Shown piece after piece: positions 1 through 8,400 of a stretch of 9,222 nucleotides of DNA (its first letter is position 1; each line of letters opens with the position of its first letter). Below the pieces are notes generated by a model. The model saw only the letters and a program-made list of their open reading frames with translations, was not told the DNA's origin and ran no database searches. The position numbers and the translations under genes are program-made. This DNA comes from Enterocloster bolteae (GTDB taxonomy: Bacteria > Bacillota_A > Clostridia > Lachnospirales > Lachnospiraceae). Location of the stretch: contig JAETTS010000079.1 in assembly GCA_021769025.1 (NCBI GenBank), forward strand, positions 1 to 9,222, read 5' to 3'.

Positions 1-1396
1 GCAGCTTATCTTTTAGCTGTCCCATCACATCAGCAGTGGTGGTATCTCCCACATAGAACAGGATAATCTTGGCATTCTCCTTATCATAGATACAGGCAGA
101 CATTTTCACCGCATCTATCATGCCCGCATGTACCTCGATCTCTCCCAATTCTATCCTGTGCCCCATATGTTTAATCTGGTAATCCTTCCGTGATACGAAT
201 ACCAGTTCGCCGCGCTCATTGTATTTTCCAATATCACCGGTCTTATACACAATATCGCCATAATAAGGATTCAATGGATTCTGGATAAATACCTCATCCG
301 TCTTTTCCTTATTGTTGTAATACCCAAGGGTCACCGCCGTACCGCGGATCAGGATCTCACCGCAGTCCGCCTGGCGGCCCGCTTCATCCAGAAGAAGAAT
401 CTCTGTATTCTTAAACGGCCTCCCCACAGGCATCACATCATCTTCTGCAAAATCCCTGTCTACCTTATAGTAGCAGGACATTCCCGTAGCCTCTGTAGGC
501 CCGTACAGATTAAAAAACTGCGCGCCAGGAACCGCTTCCTTCCATATATGATACTGTCGGATAGGAAATACCTCGCTGCCAAATGCAATCGTGTGCAGAT
601 ATTCCGGCTTCACCGTCTCAAACGTTCCAAAAGAAGAAATCATGGTCAGTGCCGAAACCACCCAGCAGATAGTATTCACCTGATGCTCATTTAAAAACTC
701 CACCAGCCGTACCGGAAACATAAACAGCGACTTGGGCACAATATAAGTGGTGGCCCCGAACATCATCGTGGGATACAGTTCCTTCAGACAGGCATCAAAA
801 TAGAAAGGACTCTGATTGGCAAACACCGTATCCTGTCCAAATCCCAGAACTTGGGAAAGGTTTTCCACATAGTCCAGGACCGAACGATGGCACGCCGCCA
901 CCCCTTTGGGTACTCCTGTGGAACCTGATGTAAATACGATATAAATTGGATCCACATCCAAAGCCGCCTCCCTGACAGCCGAAAGCGCCATCCCATCCTC
1001 CGGATACTCGATCATATCACGATACAAAAAAATATCTCCCTGAAATTCCAGTTGTTCCATGACCTTCTTCGTCTTATCATCACAGATAACCGCCCTGGCG
1101 TTCAGGTTCTCCATAATCAGCTTCAATCGATACTTAGGCATCTCTTCATCCAGCGGAACATAAAAGTCCCGGCCATAAACCACCCCGAAAAATGCCACGA
1201 CCGCCATAGGAGACTTTTTCATAAACACAATCACAGGCTCCCTGTATATCCCTCTGGCGTGGAGAAAGCTTCCAATTCTGCGGCTGTTCTGATACACCTC
1301 CCGGAACGAGACCGCCGTCTTATCATCCCCGTAAGCCACCTTATCCGGCACACGAACCACTGTCTTTTCCAGATACTCCAATATATTGGTCTGCAT
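1..1396 (-). CDS. Stand-alone amino-acid adenylation (AMP-binding) enzyme, 3' end cut by window edge
   Basis: An ANL-superfamily adenylating enzyme that should activate an amino acid with ATP and load it on a carrier-protein phosphopantetheine thiol. 465 residues are visible, read from base 1396 to the window edge without a stop. Visible motifs: A3 at 154-165 (VFTSGSTGVPKG), A4 at 200-206 with Asp201, the residue that binds the substrate amino group in amino-acid A domains, A5 at 296-304 (NLYGPTEAT), A7 at 384-389 (YKTGDI), and A8 at 412-421 (GHRIELGEIE) after the hinge Asp405. The A10 region with the catalytic lysine is not in the window; family members run about 500-510 residues, so roughly 40 are missing. 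There are no condensation or carrier domains before the A domain. The start is the ATG at 1394-1396, which has GGAGG 7 bases upstream. An in-frame ATG at 1418-1420 has no ribosome site and lies very near the predicted transcript start. DltA is the best known stand-alone relative, but the pocket residues differ from DltA, so no symbol is given. Confidence 0.9.
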   Translation of the reverse strand, partial: MQTNILEYLEKTVVRVPDKVAYGDDKTAVSFREVYQNSRRIGSFLHARGIYREPVIVFMKKSPMAVVAFFGVVYGRDFYVPLDEEMPKYRLKLIMENLNARAVICDDKTKKVMEQLEFQGDIFLYRDMIEYPEDGMALSAVREAALDVDPIYIVFTSGSTGVPKGVAACHRSVLDYVENLSQVLGFGQDTVFANQSPFYFDACLKELYPTMMFGATTYIVPKSLFMFPVRLVEFLNEHQVNTICWVVSALTMISSFGTFETVKPEYLHTIAFGSEVFPIRQYHIWKEAVPGAQFFNLYGPTEATGMSCYYKVDRDFAEDDVMPVGRPFKNTEILLLDEAGRQADCGEILIRGTAVTLGYYNNKEKTDEVFIQNPLNPYYGDIVYKTGDIGKYNERGELVFVSRKDYQIKHMGHRIELGEIEVHAGMIDAVKMSACIYDKENAKIILFYVGDTTTADVMGQLKDKL

Positions 1397-1401
1397 CCAT
1401 G

Positions 1402-1409
1402 CCCCTCCC
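1402..1409 (-). promoter_or_regulatory. Ribosome binding site of the adenylation gene
   Basis: On the minus strand the sequence GGGAGGGG contains a GGAGG core at 1404-1408. It stands 7 bases before the ATG at 1394-1396. This spacing is optimal for that ATG and decides the start against the in-frame ATG eight codons upstream (1418-1420), which the same site could not serve. Confidence 0.85.
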
Positions 1410-1437
1410 GGCTTCTTCATTATCAATTTACACTAAT

Positions 1438-1466
1438 GTTATAGCGTTTTTTGGCGAAACTGTCAA
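1438..1466 (-). promoter_or_regulatory. Near-consensus sigma-A promoter of the adenylation gene
   Basis: On the minus strand, TTGACA (1461-1466, perfect -35) is followed by a 17-base spacer and TATAAC (1438-1443, -10 with five of six consensus bases). Transcription would begin near 1431-1434, giving a leader of about 35 bases that contains the ribosome binding site and no evident riboswitch or attenuator. The gene is therefore likely transcribed independently of rpoBC. The A-rich spacer contains CCAAAAAACG, which also occurs in the loop of the palindrome upstream. The promoter call is from sequence match only. Confidence 0.85.
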
Positions 1467-1542
1467 TATAAAGTCATCTTGGGGTTCATTTTCAGACAGC
1501 AGCCATGATCTCGTAAAAATTGCCCCCTCTGCCAACAACGTA

Positions 1543-1679
1543 GCTCCGAAGGAATGATAAAACATCTGTAGACCATTTTTCACGTCGGTACTTAGCGCAC
1601 GTTTTTTGGGCGCTTAGTACCGCTACGTGAAAACCGGAACGAGAGTGTGTCGTAAGATGTTTTATCATTCCTTTGGAGC
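1543..1679. repeat. Long nested imperfect palindrome in the rpoC/adenylation gene gap
   Basis: Two nested pairs of inverted arms. The outer arms are 1543-1567 and 1655-1679: 25 bases with one mismatch (1548/1674), which would be a G-U pair in plus-strand RNA. The inner arms are 1577-1598 and 1610-1633: 22 paired positions with one T-T mismatch and a two-base bulge at 1623-1624. The loop is 11 bases (1599-1609) with a run of six T on the plus strand. The unpaired stretches between outer and inner arms are unequal, 9 bases on the left (1568-1576) and 21 on the right (1634-1654). It is not placed like a terminator for either neighbour and lies between the rpoC terminator and the next promoter. 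It could be a dispersed intergenic repeat, a MITE-like or IS-derived remnant, or a structured RNA. No clear target-site duplication is visible at its edges (cgta against ggac). Being a palindrome is certain; its nature is unknown. Confidence 0.85.
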
Positions 1680-1740
1680 GGACCAACGGACTAGCACAAC
1701 AGCCTACCGCGGCATTCCAGCCAGCCTCCTACCACACCAA
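1680..1740. other. Intergenic spacer between terminator and palindrome, nothing recognised
   Basis: This short stretch links the rpoC terminator to the palindrome. It contains a CCGCGG site and two similar blocks, CAGCCTACC and CAGCCTCCTACC. I see no gene, RNA gene or promoter in it. The rest of the gap (1467-1542) likewise holds no coding signal that I can support; it is the region directly upstream of the -35 box of the adenylation gene. Confidence 0.5.
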
Positions 1741-1775
1741 AACGCCCTTAAGAAATATCCTCTCCTAAGGGCGTT
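1741..1775 (-). terminator. Probable intrinsic terminator of the rpoBC operon
   Basis: A perfect 10-base inverted repeat (1741-1750 with 1766-1775) lies 13 bases after the rpoC stop codon. In minus-strand RNA the stem can extend by five weaker pairs, including two G-U, leaving the 5-base loop GGAUA. The descending arm ends in GCGUU and is followed by UUGGUGU, so the U tract is short (four U, two of them in the stem). Position and stem strength fit a terminator, while the weak U tract suggests it may be leaky or need a factor. There is no T tract in the plus-strand direction. Confidence 0.72.
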
Positions 1776-1788
1776 CCCACTGTACCTC

Positions 1789-4700
1789 TTAAATTTCCTC
1801 AGTTCCTTCATCCAACTCCAGAACTTCCTCTGCTTCCTCCAAAAGCTCATCGCCTTCAGACAGCATCAACTCATCATCATCCGACAACTCTATCTCATCC
1901 TCCGGGCTTACATCCGTATTCAGCTTCACTGACCGATACCGTTTCATACCTGTACCAGCCGGAATCAGCTTACCAATCAAAACATTCTCCTTCAGCCCGA
2001 TGAGATGATCCACCTTCCCATTGATAGCCGCCTCGGTCAGAACCTTCGTTGTCTCCTGGAAAGAAGCCGCAGACAAGAATGAATCTGTTGCCAGAGAAGC
2101 CTTTGTGATACCAAGCATCACCTGCTTGCCTTCCGCCGGTTGCTTGCCCTCTGCGATCAGTTTCTCATTCATATCGTTAAACTCCAGGACATTCATGGAG
2201 ATTCCCGGCAATACATCGCTGTCGCCGCTTTCCTCAACCTTAATCTTTTTAAGCATCTGGCGAACAATCACTTCCACGTGCTTATCGTTGATCTCCACGC
2301 CTTGCAGACGGTATACGCGCTGAACTTCCCGAATCATATAATCCTGAACGGCCCGAACGCCTTTAATCTTCAGAATATCATGGGGGTTGATGCTTCCTTC
2401 TGTCAGCTCGTCGCCTGCCTCGATCTCCTGGCCGTCACTTACCTTAATACGGGAGCCGTAGGGAATCAGATACGTCTTGGAATTCCCTGTCTCATTGTTA
2501 GTAACCACGATCTCCCGCTTCTTCTTGGTATCCTTGATGGTCACCACACCACCAAACTCCGTGATGATCGCAAGGCCCTTTGGCTTTCTCGCCTCGAATA
2601 GTTCCTCCACACGAGGAAGACCCTGGGTGATATCACCACCGGCCACACCGCCGGTATGGAACGTACGCATGGTCAGCTGTGTGCCAGGCTCACCGATGGA
2701 CTGAGCGGCAATAATGCCTACTGCCTCGCCTACCTGAACCGGCTGTCCGGTGGCCATGTTGGCCCCATAGCACTTAGCACAGACACCGATATGGGATTTG
2801 CAGGTCAAGACCGTACGGATCTTTACCGTGTCTTTCCCTGTCTTCTTAAGCACCTTCATCACATCTGCCGCCCGCTTAGGCGTACACATATGATTGGCCT
2901 TCACAACCACTTCGCCGGTATCCGGGTCTGTGATGGTTTCTGCAATATATCTTCCTGTCAGTCGCTCTTCCAGGCTTTCGATGGTCTCCTGGCCATCCAT
3001 AAAGGCCTTGATCTCCATATAAGGGAATTCCTTCCCCTCGCAGCAATCAACCTCCCGAATGATCAGATCCTGGGAAACATCTACCAGACGTCTGGTCAAA
3101 TAACCAGAGTCAGCCGTACGAAGCGCCGTGTCAGACAAACCTTTTCTTGCACCGTGCGCCGAGATAAAATACTCCAACACGTCCAGTCCTTCACGGAAAT
3201 TCGACTTAATCGGAAGCTCAATGGTATGTCCGGTGGTATCAGCCATCAGTCCACGCATACCTGCCAACTGTTTGATCTGCTTGTCAGAACCACGGGCTCC
3301 TGAGTCTGCCATCATAAAGATTTTGTTGTACTTGTCAAGACCAGTCAAAAGGTCATGGGTTAACTGGTCGTCAGTGTTCTTCCATGTCTCAATAACCTCT
3401 TTATAACGCTCTTCTTCCGTGATCAGTCCACGGCGGAAGTTCTTGGCAATCCGATCCACAGTCTCCTGGGCATCAGCAATCAGCTGAGGCTTTGTAGGCG
3501 GCACGGTCATATCAGAAATGGACACGGTCATAGCAGCCCTGGTAGAGTACTTATATCCGATAGACTTAATATCATCCAGCGTCTCAGCCGTCTGGCTTGC
3601 TCCATGGACATTGATAACCTTCTCCAAAATCTGCTTACACTGCTTTTTCCCTACGTGAAAGTCAACTTCCAGCTTTAACTCATTTTCCGGAATACTTCTG
3701 TCCACAAACCCCAGATCCTGAGGTATGATCTCGTTGAAAATAAACCGGCCAACTGTAGATTCAATGATTCCACTCTTCACTGTGCCGTCGGGCATGGTTT
3801 TCTGCACCCTTACCTTTACCCGGGAGTGCAGTGTAACGGCCTTGTTCTCATAGGCCAGAATCGCCTCGTTGGGGCTCTTGAAGAACATTCCCTCCCCCTT
3901 GGCTCCAGGCCTCTCCTGCGTCAGATAGTAGATTCCCAAAACCATATCCTGGGAAGGAACTGCCACAGGACCGCCGTCTGACGGCTTTAGCAGGTTGTTA
4001 GGCGACAGAAGGAGGAACCGGCATTCGGATTGTGCCTCCACAGACAGGGGCAGGTGAACCGCCATCTGGTCACCGTCGAAGTCTGCATTGAATGCGGTAC
4101 ATACAAGGGGATGCAGTTTGATCGCCTTGCCTTCTACCAGGATCGGCTCAAATGCCTGGATTCCAAGACGGTGCAGTGTGGGAGCACGGTTTAGCATAAC
4201 CGGATGCTCTTTGATCACCTCTTCCAGGACATCCCATACCTCTGGCTGAAGGCGTTCCACCATCTTTTTGGCATTCTTAATATTGTGAGCAGTTCCGTTG
4301 GAAACCAATTCTTTCATAACAAATGGCTTAAATAGTTCGATAGCCATTTCTTTGGGCAGTCCACACTGGTAGATCTTCAGTTCCGGCCCTACCACGATAA
4401 CAGAACGCCCGGAATAGTCCACACGCTTGCCCAACAAGTTCTGGCGGAAACGTCCCTGTTTTCCTTTCAACATATCCGAAAGGGATTTGAGGGCACGGTT
4501 GCCTGGTCCGGTGACAGGCCTTCCTCTCCTTCCGTTGTCAATCAAGGCATCAACCGCCTCCTCAAGCATACGTTTCTCGTTGCGAACAATTATATCCGGT
4601 GCGCCCAGTACCAGAAGTCTGGCCAGACGGTTATTACCGTTGATGATCCGGCGATACACAACGTTTAAGTCAGAGGTGGCAAAACGTCCGCCATCCAGCT

Positions 4701-5448
4701 GAACCATGGGGCGGATATCCGGAGGAATCACAGGAATCACAGTCATGATCATCCATTCTGGTCTGTTGCCAGAACTGCGGAACGCATCCACCACTTCCAG
4801 ACGTTTGATAATCCTTGCCCGCTTCTGGCCGCTGGCATCCTTCATAGCTTTCCGCAACTCCTCAGAGTCTTTCTCCAGATCAATGGCTTTCAGAAGTTCC
4901 TGAATGGCCTCTGCGCCCATGCCTACCCGGAAATTGCCGACACCATACTTCTCCAGTTCTTCCCGGTATTCCTTCTCAGAAAGCACCTGTTTGTACTGCA
5001 GGCCTGTATCTTTTGGATCCAGGACAATATAAGAAGCAAAATACAATACTTTCTCCAAAACTCTCGGTGAAATATCCAAAATCAGCCCCATACGGCTGGG
5101 AATCCCCTTAAAATACCAGATATGGGAAACAGGAGCTGCCAGCGCAATGTGCCCGGTACGCTCTCTACGTACGCTTGACTTTGTCACCTCAACACCACAG
5201 CGGTCGCAGATCACGCCTTTGTAACGGATCTTTTTATACTTCCCGCAATGGCATTCCCAGTCTTTGCTGGGTCCGAAGATTCTCTCACAGTATAAGCCGT
5301 CTCTCTCCGGCTTTAACGTTCTGTAATTGATGGTTTCCGGCTTTTTCACCTCGCCATGGGACCACTCCAGAATTTTCTCAGGAGAAGCCAAACCAATCTT
5401 GATTGCATCAAATGTCAATGGTTGATAAGTTTCTTTCGTCTCCGGCAT
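1789..5448 (-). CDS. rpoC: DNA-directed RNA polymerase subunit beta'
   Basis: The largest subunit of the transcribing core enzyme, which with beta forms the active-site cleft and binds sigma. Complete, 1219 residues, about the usual size in Firmicutes. In order: the N-terminal zinc ribbon Cys66, Cys68, Cys81, Cys84; clamp helices at about 265-310 that bind sigma; switch 2 and rudder region near 315-350; the catalytic NADFDGD at 454-460, whose Asp456, 458 and 460 hold the active-site magnesium; the bridge helix near 769-795; the second zinc site (Cys802 or 803 with Cys883, Cys890, Cys893); and the trigger loop with His931 in MRTFHTGG. The long Proteobacterial insertion in the trigger loop is absent. 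The last 41 residues are highly acidic (21 Asp/Glu). The start ATG at 5446-5448 has an excellent Shine-Dalgarno. The gene is the distal one of an rpoBC operon, ended by a hairpin after the TAA stop. No frameshift or missing key residue is seen. Confidence 0.99.
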   Translation of the reverse strand: MPETKETYQPLTFDAIKIGLASPEKILEWSHGEVKKPETINYRTLKPERDGLYCERIFGPSKDWECHCGKYKKIRYKGVICDRCGVEVTKSSVRRERTGHIALAAPVSHIWYFKGIPSRMGLILDISPRVLEKVLYFASYIVLDPKDTGLQYKQVLSEKEYREELEKYGVGNFRVGMGAEAIQELLKAIDLEKDSEELRKAMKDASGQKRARIIKRLEVVDAFRSSGNRPEWMIMTVIPVIPPDIRPMVQLDGGRFATSDLNVVYRRIINGNNRLARLLVLGAPDIIVRNEKRMLEEAVDALIDNGRRGRPVTGPGNRALKSLSDMLKGKQGRFRQNLLGKRVDYSGRSVIVVGPELKIYQCGLPKEMAIELFKPFVMKELVSNGTAHNIKNAKKMVERLQPEVWDVLEEVIKEHPVMLNRAPTLHRLGIQAFEPILVEGKAIKLHPLVCTAFNADFDGDQMAVHLPLSVEAQSECRFLLLSPNNLLKPSDGGPVAVPSQDMVLGIYYLTQERPGAKGEGMFFKSPNEAILAYENKAVTLHSRVKVRVQKTMPDGTVKSGIIESTVGRFIFNEIIPQDLGFVDRSIPENELKLEVDFHVGKKQCKQILEKVINVHGASQTAETLDDIKSIGYKYSTRAAMTVSISDMTVPPTKPQLIADAQETVDRIAKNFRRGLITEEERYKEVIETWKNTDDQLTHDLLTGLDKYNKIFMMADSGARGSDKQIKQLAGMRGLMADTTGHTIELPIKSNFREGLDVLEYFISAHGARKGLSDTALRTADSGYLTRRLVDVSQDLIIREVDCCEGKEFPYMEIKAFMDGQETIESLEERLTGRYIAETITDPDTGEVVVKANHMCTPKRAADVMKVLKKTGKDTVKIRTVLTCKSHIGVCAKCYGANMATGQPVQVGEAVGIIAAQSIGEPGTQLTMRTFHTGGVAGGDITQGLPRVEELFEARKPKGLAIITEFGGVVTIKDTKKKREIVVTNNETGNSKTYLIPYGSRIKVSDGQEIEAGDELTEGSINPHDILKIKGVRAVQDYMIREVQRVYRLQGVEINDKHVEVIVRQMLKKIKVEESGDSDVLPGISMNVLEFNDMNEKLIAEGKQPAEGKQVMLGITKASLATDSFLSAASFQETTKVLTEAAINGKVDHLIGLKENVLIGKLIPAGTGMKRYRSVKLNTDVSPEDEIELSDDDELMLSEGDELLEEAEEVLELDEGTEEI

Positions 5449-5457
5449 GAGTGAACT

Positions 5458-5464
5458 CCCTCCT
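5458..5464 (-). promoter_or_regulatory. Ribosome binding site of rpoC, overlapping the rpoB stop
   Basis: On the minus strand AGGAGGG begins inside the rpoB TAG stop codon (5463-5465) and ends 9 bases before the rpoC ATG. The overlap means ribosomes ending rpoB translation cover the rpoC initiation site, which fits coupled translation of the two subunits. There is no room for a promoter of rpoC in the 14-base gap. Confidence 0.9.
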
Positions 5465-8400
5465 ATTCATTATCATCAGAAACATCAAAATCATCAAATG
5501 AATCCTCTTCGATTTCGCTGTCATCTACCTCGTCATCCAAATCCATATCGTCGGTCAAGTCCTCCTCCTCAGGCTCTTCCTCCACGTCTACCAGTTCTCC
5601 ATCCTTAAATTCCTGGTACTGGTAACCCTGGTTACCCAAGGATTCCTCCTGGCTTCCGTAAGAGCGGTCGCCCTCAATGATCGAGCGCAGGTCAATATCA
5701 CTGTAATCAATATTCTCTGTCATCTCCACCTCGGTGCCGTCATCCTTCAGCACACGGACATCCAGGCCCAGAGACTGCAGCTCCTTCAAAAGAACCTTAA
5801 AGGATTCCGGAACTCCAGATTCTGGAATATTCTCCCCTTTGATAATCGCCTCATAGGTCTTTACACGGCCCACAACATCATCGCTCTTTACTGTCAGGAT
5901 CTCCTGCAGGGTGTAGGAAGCGCCATAGGCCTCCAGAGCCCAAACCTCCATCTCGCCGAAACGCTGTCCGCCAAACTGGGCCTTGCCGCCCAAGGGCTGC
6001 TGAGTAACCAACGCATATGGCCCGGTGGAACGGGCATGAATCTTATCATCAACCAGATGATGGAGCTTCAGGTAGTGCATGTGCCCAATGGTAACCGGGC
6101 TGTCAAAGTACTCTCCCGTACGTCCGTCCCGAAGCCGAACCTTTCCGTCCCTGCTGATAGGCACACCCTTCCACAGTTCTCTGTGCTCCAGGTGGGAGCC
6201 CAGGTATTCCATCACTTCTGGGTTCAATGTTCCTTCATATTTTTCTTTAAATTCCTCCCAGGAGGTATTTACATAGTCATTGGCCACATCCAGAGTGTCC
6301 ATAATGTCGTTCTCATTGGCACCATCAAAGATCGGAGTGGCGATATTAAAGCCGAGGGCTTTGGCTGCCAGGCTTAAATGAATCTCCAACACCTGTCCGA
6401 TATTCATACGGGACGGCACACCAAGGGGATTCAGCACGATATCCAGGGCACGGCCATTGGGCAGAAACGGCATATCCTCCACCGGAAGGACACGGGAAAC
6501 CACGCCCTTATTGCCATGACGGCCTGCCATCTTATCGCCCACAGAGATCTTCCTTTTCTGGGCAATGTAGATGCGGACAGTCTGATTGACTCCTGGCGAA
6601 AGTTCATCGCCATTCTCCCTGGTAAATACTTTGGCATCTACCACAATTCCATAAGCGCCGTGAGGCACTTTCAGGGATGTATCCCGAACTTCTCTGGCCT
6701 TCTCACCAAAGATTGCCCGAAGCAGACGTTCCTCGGCTGTAAGTTCCGTCTCTCCCTTGGGAGTCACCTTCCCTACCAGAATATCGCCGGCACGAACTTC
6801 TGCACCGATGCGGATGATCCCCCTCTCGTCCAGATCCTTAAGCGCATCTTCTCCTACGCCAGGAACGTCCCGGGTGATCTCCTCTGGCCCCAGCTTGGTA
6901 TCACGGGCTTCCGCCTCGTATTCCTCTATATGAACGGATGTATACACATCCTCCTGCACCAGCCGCTCGCTTAGCAGAACCGCATCCTCATAGTTGTAAC
7001 CTTCCCATGTCATGAATCCAATCAAAGGATTCTTGCCAAGGGCGATCTCTCCATTCTGTGTGGACGGGCCGTCAGCAATGACCTCCCCTTTCTCCACATG
7101 GTTTCCCTTATATACAATAGGTTTCTGATTGTAACAGTTGGACTGGTTGCTTCTCTTAAACTTTGTCAGATGATAGACATCCCGGTTTCCGTCTGAATCT
7201 CTGCGGATAATGATCTCATTGGATGCAGAGCGCTCTACCACACCTGCATTCCTGGCAACCACACAGACACCAGAGTCTACTGCTGCTTTCCCCTCAATAC
7301 CGGTTCCAACCACAGGAGCCTCCGTGGTCAGAAGGGGAACCGCCTGCCGCTGCATATTGGATCCCATAAGAGCACGGTTGGCATCGTCATTCTCCAGGAA
7401 CGGGATCATGGAAGTCGCCACAGAGAATACCATCTTCGGCGATACGTCCATCAGGTCAATATTCTTCTTCTGGAAGGAAGAAGTCTCCTCCCTGTAACGG
7501 CCAGATACATTGTTGTGAACGAAATGCCCTTCCTCATCCAATGGCTCATTGGCCTGGGCAACGACAAAATTATCCTCCTCGTCTGCAGTCAGATACACAA
7601 CCTCATCGGTAACCACCGGGTTACGAGGATCCGATTTGTCTACCACACGGTAAGGTGCTTCCACAAAGCCGTAGATATTCACTCTGGCATAGGTAGCCAG
7701 AGAATTGATCAATCCAATGTTGGGGCCTTCAGGAGTCTCAATAGGGCACATACGCCCATAATGGGTGTAATGTACATCTCGCACTTCGAATCCGGCACGA
7801 TCTCTGGACAGACCGCCTGGTCCCAGAGCAGACAGACGCCTCTTATGTGTCAACTCTGCCAGAGGGTTATTCTGATCCATAAACTGAGACAGCTGGGAAC
7901 TTCCGAAGAACTCCTTCACCGCCGCCGTCACAGGCTTGATATTGATCAGGGACTGAGGTGTAATGTCATCCATATCCTGGGTGGTCATACGCTCCCTCAC
8001 CACACGTTCCATGCGGGATAAGCCGATTCTGTACTGGTTCTGCAAAAGTTCTCCCACAGCACGAATTCTTCGATTGCCCAGGTGGTCAATATCGTCTGCA
8101 GTGCCAATCTGCTCTTCCAGGTGCATATTATAGTTAATGGAAGCAATGATGTCTTCCTTTGTAATGTGCTTTGGTATTAACTCGCTTAAATTCCTGCGAA
8201 TCACACGTTTTAGTTCTTCTTCATCCTGTCCATATTCTGCCAGAATAGACTGGAGCACAGGATAGTATACTAATTCCGTAACACCTGCCTCTGCGGGATC
8301 GAAGGATACGAAGGAAGACAGATTCACCATCATGTTAGACAGTACCTTTTGATTCCTCTCAACGCCCTGAATCCACACATACGGAATCCCTGCGTTCTGG

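Noticed and set aside
1..1396. Naming the adenylation gene dltA
   Set aside because: Fold and motifs agree, but the pocket differs from DltA and the dlt partner genes are not in the window.
1418..1420. Upstream in-frame ATG as start of the adenylation gene
   Set aside because: It has no Shine-Dalgarno and would leave a leader of only about 10 bases from the predicted transcript start; the downstream ATG has GGAGG at 7 bases.
1052..1444. 130-codon plus-strand frame opposite the adenylation gene start
   Set aside because: It covers the N-terminal part, ribosome site and -10 box of a well supported gene on the other strand and resembles no known protein.
1492..1686. Minus-strand reading frame of 64 codons across the palindrome
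   Set aside because: It runs through both arms of the inverted repeat, has no convincing ribosome site, and its composition (many Arg, Ser, Cys) looks like translated non-coding DNA. It may recur wherever the repeat does.
1627..1932. Plus-strand frame of 101 codons from the palindrome into the end of rpoC
   Set aside because: It overlaps the rpoC terminator and the conserved rpoC 3' end in antisense; no ribosome site or recognisable domain.
2656..3303. 215-codon plus-strand frame opposite rpoC
   Set aside because: It is antisense to the highly conserved second zinc site, bridge helix and trigger loop region; its openness follows from rpoC codon use.
6378..6974. 198-codon plus-strand frame opposite rpoB
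   Set aside because: Antisense to conserved rpoB active-site coding sequence, rich in His and Cys as expected of a shadow frame, no ribosome site.
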